DNA from: M0103 sp040386155 | GTDB taxonomy: Bacteria; Bacteroidota; Bacteroidia; Flavobacteriales_D; Crocinitomicaceae | DNA length: 64,000 nucleotides | Assembly: GCA_040386155.1 (NCBI GenBank) | Contig: JAZKFZ010000001.1 | Span: forward strand, 1 to 64,000 | Direction of reading: 5' to 3' | In this document: positions 58,178 through 64,000 of the stretch, piece by piece | How positions within the stretch are numbered: position 1 is the first letter of the stretch | Layout of the letters: each line of letters starts with the position of its first letter | Notes under the pieces: generated by a model | Databases searched by the model: none | The model's input: the letters and a program-made list of their open reading frames with translations, nothing else | Told to the model about the DNA's origin: nothing | Made by a program: the position numbers and the translations under genes

Positions 58178-59179
58178 ATGTCAAAAATTGTTACACTTAA
58201 TGAGTTCATCCTCGACCGTCAGCACGAATTTCCTTTTGCAACCGGAGAATTATCACGGATATTAAGTGACATTGCCGTGGCATCAAAAATTGTAAGTCGC
58301 GATGTTCGTAAGGCGGGCTTGGTAGATCATATTTTAGGAGCGCAAGGAAGCGTCAACATTCAAGATGAAGAACAGCAAAAATTAGATGTTGTGGCCGACA
58401 ATCAATTCATCAAAGCATTTGAGTTGGGTGGAGAAGTGTGTGGAATTGCCTCTGAAGAGAATGATGATTTTGTTGCTTTTCAATCAGAAACTGCAAAAAA
58501 CGGACATTATGTAGTGCTATTCGACCCACTTGATGGTTCATCTAACATCGATGTAAATGTTTCTATAGGAACTATTTTTTCTATTTATCGCCGTGTTTCA
58601 CCTGTTGGAACTCCTGCTACATTAGAAGACATGCTGCAAGTGGGCACTGCTCAAATTGCTGCCGGCTATGTGTTGTATGGTTCCTCAACTATGTTGGTGT
58701 ACACCACAGGAAAAGGAGTGAACGGTTTTACCTTAGACCCATCCATTGGCGAATTTTGTCTATCACACCCGAACATGCGCATGCCAGAAACAGGACGCAT
58801 GTATGCCATGAACGAGGGGAATATCGATATTTGTGAACCAGGAATTAAAGCCTACGTTCAATATTGCCAAAGCTTTGAAAACGACAAAGGAGCGCCGTAT
58901 TCTGGGCGTTATATTGGTTCTTTAGTAGCCGATTTTCACCGAAATTTAATCAAAGGAGGAATTTATATTTATCCTGTCACTACAACCTCACCCGAAGGAA
59001 AACTACGCTTATTGTATGAGTGCAATCCCTTGGCGTTTATTGCAGAGCAAGCTGGTGGCTTGGCTACTGATGGTAGAAATAGAGTAATGGAAATTCAACC
59101 AACAAAACTTCATCAACGTTGCGGCTACTTTACAGGGTCGAAAAAGATGATGGAAAAGGCAATGAGCCTATTAGATTAA
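58178..59179 (+). CDS. fbp: Fructose-1,6-bisphosphatase class I
   Basis: This 333-aa cytosolic enzyme removes the C1 phosphate of fructose 1,6-bisphosphate in gluconeogenesis. ATG 58178 gives MSKIVTLNEFILDRQHEFPF, the normal N-terminus. The metal and substrate site is VVLFDPLDGSSNIDVNVSIGTIFSIY (about 110-135), with the acidic EENDDF before it. The C-terminal part has GRYIGSLVADFHRNLIKGGIYIYP and LLYECNPLAFIAEQAGG. It converges on lemA with only 5 bp between stops. Confidence 0.95.
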   Translation: MSKIVTLNEFILDRQHEFPFATGELSRILSDIAVASKIVSRDVRKAGLVDHILGAQGSVNIQDEEQQKLDVVADNQFIKAFELGGEVCGIASEENDDFVAFQSETAKNGHYVVLFDPLDGSSNIDVNVSIGTIFSIYRRVSPVGTPATLEDMLQVGTAQIAAGYVLYGSSTMLVYTTGKGVNGFTLDPSIGEFCLSHPNMRMPETGRMYAMNEGNIDICEPGIKAYVQYCQSFENDKGAPYSGRYIGSLVADFHRNLIKGGIYIYPVTTTSPEGKLRLLYECNPLAFIAEQAGGLATDGRNRVMEIQPTKLHQRCGYFTGSKKMMEKAMSLLD

Positions 59180-59184
59180 TTGTA

Positions 59185-59748
59185 TTAAAACTTAATCTCC
59201 GGAGCCTTATCCATGCTTTGTCTCGTTTCAGCACCTAAATCAAACATTGGTTGCACTGTCATATTCTTCATTTGTGCTACCCAATTACTTGGAATCTGTT
59301 CAATGGCATTGTTCAAATCGCGGGTTGCGGTATTAAATTCTTGGCGTGCCCCTGAAAGCTGGGCTTCCATCGCAGCAATTTCTCCCTGCAATTGAATGAA
59401 ATTCGCATTTGCTTTTAAGTCTGGATACGCTTCAACTTGCACGTTAAAGGCACCCATTGCTTTTGACAGTTCATTGTCAGCAGTTACCTTTGCATTAGTG
59501 CCACTCGCGTTTATGGCATTTGAACGAGCTTCCGTTACACGAGTCAATACTGAACTCTCGTGCTCCATGTAGCCTTTCACTGTTGCCACCAACTGTGGAA
59601 TTAAATCATAGCGTTGTTTTAAAAAAACATCAATGTCAGCAAAAGTATTTTCACGGTTGTTCTTCAAGGCTACTAACTTATTGTTAGCACTCATGTACAC
59701 TAAAAATAACAATGCTGGAATCGCTAAAAGAATTACTATTGCACCCAT
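59185..59748 (-). CDS. LemA family protein
   Basis: This 187-aa protein has a short N-terminal transmembrane helix (IVILLAIPALLFLVYMSAN). The body is a helical bundle with the family blocks NNRENTFADIDVFLKQRYDLIPQLVATVKGYM, SNAINASGTNAKVTADNELSKAM and YPDLKANANFIQLQGEIAAME. LemA proteins are membrane-anchored, of uncertain role. It is a single gene here. Confidence 0.93.
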   Translation of the reverse strand: MGAIVILLAIPALLFLVYMSANNKLVALKNNRENTFADIDVFLKQRYDLIPQLVATVKGYMEHESSVLTRVTEARSNAINASGTNAKVTADNELSKAMGAFNVQVEAYPDLKANANFIQLQGEIAAMEAQLSGARQEFNTATRDLNNAIEQIPSNWVAQMKNMTVQPMFDLGAETRQSMDKAPEIKF

Positions 59749-59875
59749 GGTTCTGAAAATATTAGTTGGTTAAAAGATAAAAATAAGCATTTTCAGACTC
59801 CCTATTTTGTTTTTACAATTTTTTACGAATTCGCTCTTCAAAATTGATTTTTTCCTTAGCTTTACTCAACTTGAA

Positions 59876-61801
59876 ATGAAGGAAACCAAATTCATAGCGC
59901 AAAATAAGGAGAAGTGGAGTCGCTTTGAAAAAGCCTATGCTGATTCAAATAATCCGGAGGAACTTTCCAATTTGTACATGGATATCACCGACGATTTAAG
60001 TTACGCACAAACCTTCTACAAACGACGAACAGTGCGTGTTTATCTCAACCAATTAGCACAAAAGGTTTTTACAGGTGTTCATAAACAAAAAGGCGAATCA
60101 CTTAAAAAAATAGTTACGGTGTGGCAGATTTCTCTTCCACTCGAAATTTATCGCGCTCGAAAAAGTTTGACAATTGCTCTGGTAGCCTTTTTGATTTACA
60201 TGGGAGTTGGCATCATTACCACTCATTTCAATCCCGACTTTCCTCGTATTGTGATGGGAGATGCCTACGTAAACATGACCTTGGAAAATATTCGAAATGG
60301 AAATCCATTGGCGGTATATGAAACTGAAAGTCAGACCTCCATGTTCTTAATGATTACCACCAATAACTTGAAAGTTTCATTCATGATCTTCGCGGCGGGA
60401 ATTTTTTTCACTGTCGGTTCGCACATGTTGCTTTTTGGAAATGGAGTAATGTTGGGTGCTTTTCAATATTTTTTTCAGCTTAAAGGTCTCTTGCTTACTA
60501 CATTCCTAGGCATTTGGATTCATGGTGCCTTCGAAATTTCTAGTATTGTAATTGCAGGAGGAGCGGGAATCACTATTGGTAATGGATGGCTTTTTCCGGG
60601 CACTTACACCAGGATGCAATCTTTGCAAATAGCCATGCGGAGTGGACTGAAAATCATGCTTTCGCTCGTTCCCTTTATTATTGCTGCTGGATTTTTAGAG
60701 AGTTATGTAACACATAATTACCAAAGCCTTAGCGACTGGTCGAAATGGTTCATCATTGGTTTTTCATTTTCATTGATCATTTTTGTTTACATCATTTACC
60801 CAATTTATATCGCTAGAAAATACCCCGAAAAACTGAAAGAAATAGAAACGCCACGCTATGCACCTAACGAAAAAATTCAATTATTGCGTGTGCGTGGAAT
60901 TGGAGAAGTATTAGAAGATAGCTTTAAATTATACCGACAAATAATAGGTAAAATAATGTACTACGTTTTCTTGACGTGCGCGCCGATCATTGCCTTTATT
61001 CTTTGGTTTCAAAGTGGAGTCCATCATGCAAACATGGTGCTTCAACATGAGTACGATTGGCGCAAACAATTGTCGATCATCTTTGGTTATGGAAATGATA
61101 TTGACACCAGCAATAGCACTGACAATTTTATCATGCTGCTATGGTCCTTCCTTATTTCTTGGATGTTTGTCATTACTTTTTTTATCATTCAGAAACAATC
61201 ACTTCAATTCAAAGCGAAGGAACTTTTTCAATTTGGATATAAGAAAATTATTCCTGTTTGGGCCGGAAGTATCCTTTTGATACTAATTGTTTTTTACCTT
61301 CCTTGGTTTTGGTTGCTCGTTTTTATGTTTATTGTTCCTTTCTTCTTTGCCAATCCAGCAGTAATGGGGCTTGATAATGCGCCTTTCTTTTCAAGGCTTG
61401 GAAAAGGATTCTCGTTTAGCACTAAAAATTATGGAATTTCCACACTTGTCATCATGATTTTACTCGTGCTGATCACCATTATTGCGCAACCGATTGCTTT
61501 TGTTTTCAGTACGCACAATTGGCAAGGGGAACCGTATGTGTCTGATTTGTTGGATGTCATCAGTGGCTTTGTGAAACGAGTTGCATCTATTTACTCAGAT
61601 GAACCAATCGTGTATGCAAACATCGCTCGACAAATTGTTTACGTACTTTTTGCCATTTTAGTATTTCCTTTTCTTGCTATTACTATGGCGACCATTTACT
61701 ATAGTGAAAAAGAAGAAAGAGAAGCACTTTCATTGAAGGAAGCTTTCAAAAAATTTGGCAAACGAAGCCGCTTACAGGAAACAAACATCGATCTTGACTA
61801 A
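59876..61801 (+). CDS. SpoIIM-domain protein fused to a second membrane domain
   Basis: From ATG 59876 (MKETKFIAQNKEKWSRFEKA) this is a 641-aa inner-membrane protein. Residues about 1-320 are a SpoIIM/DUF95 unit: a soluble helical lead (YMDITDDLSYAQTFY), then helices including FMIFAAGIFFTVGSHMLLFGNGVMLGAF and LLTTFLGIWIHGAFEISSIVIAGGAGI. A soluble link (ETPRYAPNEKIQLL) leads to a second domain at about 345-620. That domain starts GIGEVLEDSFKLYRQIIGKIM and has about six helices, like the membrane domain of glycerophosphodiester phosphodiesterases. Most SpoIIM proteins end after the first domain, so this is a fusion. The gene opens a cluster with DUF4129 and DUF4350 genes; SpoIIM's link to MoxR clusters is known, its function is not. 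Confidence 0.85.
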   Translation: MKETKFIAQNKEKWSRFEKAYADSNNPEELSNLYMDITDDLSYAQTFYKRRTVRVYLNQLAQKVFTGVHKQKGESLKKIVTVWQISLPLEIYRARKSLTIALVAFLIYMGVGIITTHFNPDFPRIVMGDAYVNMTLENIRNGNPLAVYETESQTSMFLMITTNNLKVSFMIFAAGIFFTVGSHMLLFGNGVMLGAFQYFFQLKGLLLTTFLGIWIHGAFEISSIVIAGGAGITIGNGWLFPGTYTRMQSLQIAMRSGLKIMLSLVPFIIAAGFLESYVTHNYQSLSDWSKWFIIGFSFSLIIFVYIIYPIYIARKYPEKLKEIETPRYAPNEKIQLLRVRGIGEVLEDSFKLYRQIIGKIMYYVFLTCAPIIAFILWFQSGVHHANMVLQHEYDWRKQLSIIFGYGNDIDTSNSTDNFIMLLWSFLISWMFVITFFIIQKQSLQFKAKELFQFGYKKIIPVWAGSILLILIVFYLPWFWLLVFMFIVPFFFANPAVMGLDNAPFFSRLGKGFSFSTKNYGISTLVIMILLVLITIIAQPIAFVFSTHNWQGEPYVSDLLDVISGFVKRVASIYSDEPIVYANIARQIVYVLFAILVFPFLAITMATIYYSEKEEREALSLKEAFKKFGKRSRLQETNIDLD

Positions 61802-62621
61802 GTTAATTTACATACTGTTATTATTGCTTCCCGTACTTGCTTTGGGTCAAAAAAATGAGCCTACAACAGAGAAATACAAATATCTAAAGGAAGAAGGCTA
61901 TAACGGCCCTACCGACTGGAATGCGGATTATCCGCCTACCATGAGAGAATCGAGTCCTTCCAGCGTACCATATTACCCAAGTGGAGGGAATCTATCTACC
62001 GAAAAATTAGATGAGCAACGATCCTATCAAAACTATGGCGAGGGCGGAACTTTGCCGCAAGATCCTGAGGTAAAAGAATCTGAATCTGTTGAATTACCAG
62101 AATTTGATGCCCCAGAGATTGATGCTCCTGATATTGATCTTCCAGAACTTGATCCACCCACATTATCTGAGAATTTTTGGAAGATGACACTAATTATCAT
62201 TTTGACTGTTTTGGTGATTTTGATCTTATACTACTTCTTTAAGAACTTAAAACCACGCGATAAAAAATTAACGGAAAAAGCCATCGACCTCGAATGGAAT
62301 CCAGAAACCATTTCAAAATCTGAACTAGAATTGCGATTGGAGAAGGCACTATTGGACAAAAATTATCGAGAAGGCGTCCGCATCTACTTCACATTTATCT
62401 TAAAGGAATTGATTCGCAAAAACTGGATCTTCTGGCGCAATGAAAAAACAAATTACGATTATCTGTTAGAAATGTCGGGGAAACCGAGCATTCAGGATTT
62501 TAGGCAAGCCGTGCATATCTACGATTTAGTTTGGTATGGCGAATATGAAATTAGCGACACTGTTTTTGCTGAGCTTCAACCCAAATTGAGCAACTATTAT
62601 CAACAACTTTCAAAGGATTGA
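61794..62621 (+). CDS. DUF4129 domain membrane protein
   Basis: The best start is TTG 61794, overlapping the SpoIIM gene by 8 nt. It yields a signal peptide (TKLIYILLLLLPVLALGQ) in a 275-aa protein. A Pro/Asp/Glu-rich periplasmic part has repeated acidic steps (EFDAPEIDAPDIDLPELDPP). A transmembrane helix lies at about 130-150 (MTLIIILTVLVILILYYFF). The cytosolic DUF4129 domain follows, with IYFTFILKELIRKNWI and AVHIYDLVWYGEYEISD. DUF4129 often accompanies transglutaminase or MoxR/DUF58 genes. Its stop overlaps the next start. Confidence 0.85.
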   Translation: MTKLIYILLLLLPVLALGQKNEPTTEKYKYLKEEGYNGPTDWNADYPPTMRESSPSSVPYYPSGGNLSTEKLDEQRSYQNYGEGGTLPQDPEVKESESVELPEFDAPEIDAPDIDLPELDPPTLSENFWKMTLIIILTVLVILILYYFFKNLKPRDKKLTEKAIDLEWNPETISKSELELRLEKALLDKNYREGVRIYFTFILKELIRKNWIFWRNEKTNYDYLLEMSGKPSIQDFRQAVHIYDLVWYGEYEISDTVFAELQPKLSNYYQQLSKD

Positions 62622-64000
62622 GTAATCGACTAAAATATGGTGTTGTTCTTCTCTTTGTGCTTTTTGCAGCAGGGTTAATCTGGCTATTAGGCAGAGGAAA
62701 TTCATCCACTAATACCCAAAATAAGGGTGTGGCCTACAACTACATTTCTTCGGATTGGACCAAGAAATATGAGTGGGACAGCAAAGATCCGTATGGCTTG
62801 TTTCTTTTCAAAGAAAAAGTTCTCAAACAGTTGAAGAACCAGAAGAAGCTCTACTCAATCAATACAGTGGCTGAGTTTAAACTTCAGCTGGGGAAAAATC
62901 AGAAAGCGACATACTTATTTGTAGGTGATGAACTCGGAATGATTGATGCGGAAGTAGATTCCATTTTCAGGCAAGTAGATATTTTAGGATCGGATTTATT
63001 TGTTGTGGCTTCAAAAATGACTGAACATTTCATCGAACCATACGAATTGAGTTTTGATTACGCTCCAAAAGTTGAAGTGCAATCACTCTATTCTGATTTT
63101 CCCTTCATTTACCTTTATCAAAATGATACGATTGCACATGAATGGTCAGTATTTACATCATTTAAAGATGAGGATATTCCCACAAGAGTGCTTAGTAATT
63201 TAAATTCGTATCCCAATTTTCTTGAAGTTAAATGGGGAGCTGGAAAAGCCTACATTAACACAACACCTGAAGGAGTTCAAAATTTCCAGGTGAATCGACC
63301 TGAAGCTATTGCGTATGCGCACGAAATCGTTAAACACATCGATCCAAAAAAACCGCTTTATTTGTTAGAATTTGCACGGATGAAGGAGCGAGATCCATTT
63401 GACCAATTTAATAACCAAAGTCAAAATACTGGAAAAAAAGACAATAGTTATCTGCAATTATTACTAAAAACTCCGGCATTGCGCGCAGCACTTCTATTGA
63501 CATTCTTAGGACTTTTTCTTTTCATTGTCTTTCGATCAAAACGCATGCGACCACTTATTCCTGGAGTGCCAGAAAAAAGAAACATGTCGAAAATTTTTGT
63601 GCAAACAATGGCTTCCATTTACCACACAAAAAACAATCCATCAACGGTGTTGAAGTTACACAAACGCAATTTTTACGATACCGTTCAAAAGCATTTTTTC
63701 ATTGATCTAAGTAAGCGATCAGGAGAGACAGAAATTAAATCGTTGGCAGAAAAATCGGGTTATCCTTTGCCAAAACTAGAAAAGTTAATTGCTCAGTTGG
63801 AAGCAGTTCGCAATGTAGATGATGTGTTATTGAACAATTGTACAGCATCTAAGCGAGAATTTTATGAGCTCTCAGGGATTATTTCTGAAAAGGTACAATT
63901 GCGCATCGACCAACAAAAAATCGAACTTTACAAATCCATCTGGCTCATTTTCCCTTTGTTATTGATCGGATTTTTTATCGCATTTTTTGGTATCTATTTG
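62618..64000 (+). CDS. DUF4350 domain membrane protein, 3' end outside the window
   Basis: Starts TTG 62618, overlapping the DUF4129 stop by 4 nt, and stays open to the right edge (461 codons seen). It has an N-terminal transmembrane helix (GVVLLFVLFAAGLIWLLG). A DUF4350-type domain follows, with WDSKDPYGLFLFKEKVLKQL near residue 48 and KVEVQSLYSDFPFIYLY. A second helix is near 290 (ALLLTFLGLFLFIVF). A cytosolic helical part follows (LSKRSGETEIKSLAEKSGYP), and a third helix begins at about 449. In Bacteroidota the next genes are usually a MoxR AAA+ ATPase and a DUF58 protein; they would lie just beyond 64000. Confidence 0.8.
   Translation, partial: MSNRLKYGVVLLFVLFAAGLIWLLGRGNSSTNTQNKGVAYNYISSDWTKKYEWDSKDPYGLFLFKEKVLKQLKNQKKLYSINTVAEFKLQLGKNQKATYLFVGDELGMIDAEVDSIFRQVDILGSDLFVVASKMTEHFIEPYELSFDYAPKVEVQSLYSDFPFIYLYQNDTIAHEWSVFTSFKDEDIPTRVLSNLNSYPNFLEVKWGAGKAYINTTPEGVQNFQVNRPEAIAYAHEIVKHIDPKKPLYLLEFARMKERDPFDQFNNQSQNTGKKDNSYLQLLLKTPALRAALLLTFLGLFLFIVFRSKRMRPLIPGVPEKRNMSKIFVQTMASIYHTKNNPSTVLKLHKRNFYDTVQKHFFIDLSKRSGETEIKSLAEKSGYPLPKLEKLIAQLEAVRNVDDVLLNNCTASKREFYELSGIISEKVQLRIDQQKIELYKSIWLIFPLLLIGFFIAFFGIYL

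Overview
The window is a stretch of ordinary chromosome from a Bacteroidota bacterium, most likely order Flavobacteriales and perhaps near Crocinitomicaceae/Fluviicola (inference from protein character only). It is AT-rich. It carries a PorP/SprF protein with a gliding-motility-type cargo, a GLPGLI/outer-membrane-barrel pair, TonB-dependent receptors with N-terminal carboxypeptidase-regulatory-like domains, an HU-CCDC81/SPOR protein and HYC_CC_PP, DUF4286 and LETM1-related proteins. Promoters match the Bacteroidota pattern (TTG, about 19 nt, TAnnTTTG). There is no rRNA, intact tRNA, transposase, phage or CRISPR array.

Layout. 1-453: a 94-bp tandem array whose units each hold a tRNA-3'-end-like piece, a 20-bp palindrome and a terminator. 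454-4617: a small secreted Lys-rich protein, a CPA2 antiporter and metK. 4692-7710: a probable metal operon (HYC_CC_PP, TonB-dependent receptor, HMA protein). 7780-16037: NifU-like Fe-S protein, GLPGLI/outer-membrane pair, lipoprotein, LysE exporter, MORN/YwqK repeat protein. 16034-19615: marC-purN and acpP-fabF-rnc. 19686-22955: three tandem short SSB genes, two membrane proteins, riboflavin synthase. 23056-29411: hydrolase, exbB-exbD-exbD-tonB, a PstS-like lipoprotein and a second tonB. 29656-36811: TPR protein, lamin-tail surface protein, small barrel, LETM1-related protein, glycosyltransferase-like protein. 36957-42071 (minus): uvrC, OmpA lipoprotein, PorP/SprF and type-B T9SS cargo. 42236-48682: an outer-membrane protein with 11 Cys-paired repeats, and a PpiD-like foldase. 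48734-55458: dprA, two tandem paralogous TonB-dependent receptors, kdsB. 55516-59748: SPOR protein, DUF4286, rsmA, small membrane protein, fbp, lemA. 59876-end: SpoIIM-fusion, DUF4129 and DUF4350 genes, the left part of what is usually a MoxR/DUF58 cluster.

The common theme is the cell envelope: energised outer-membrane transport (ExbB/ExbD/TonB with four TonB-dependent or related barrels), T9SS surface display, periplasmic folding and LPS precursor synthesis. Housekeeping genes are mixed in. I saw no unambiguous new defence or mobile system. The most unusual items are the 94-bp tRNA-fragment/terminator array, the triple tail-less SSB cluster, the 11-repeat surface protein, the SpoIIM fusion and a set of promoters placed exactly 4 nt before the ATG (predicted leaderless mRNAs).
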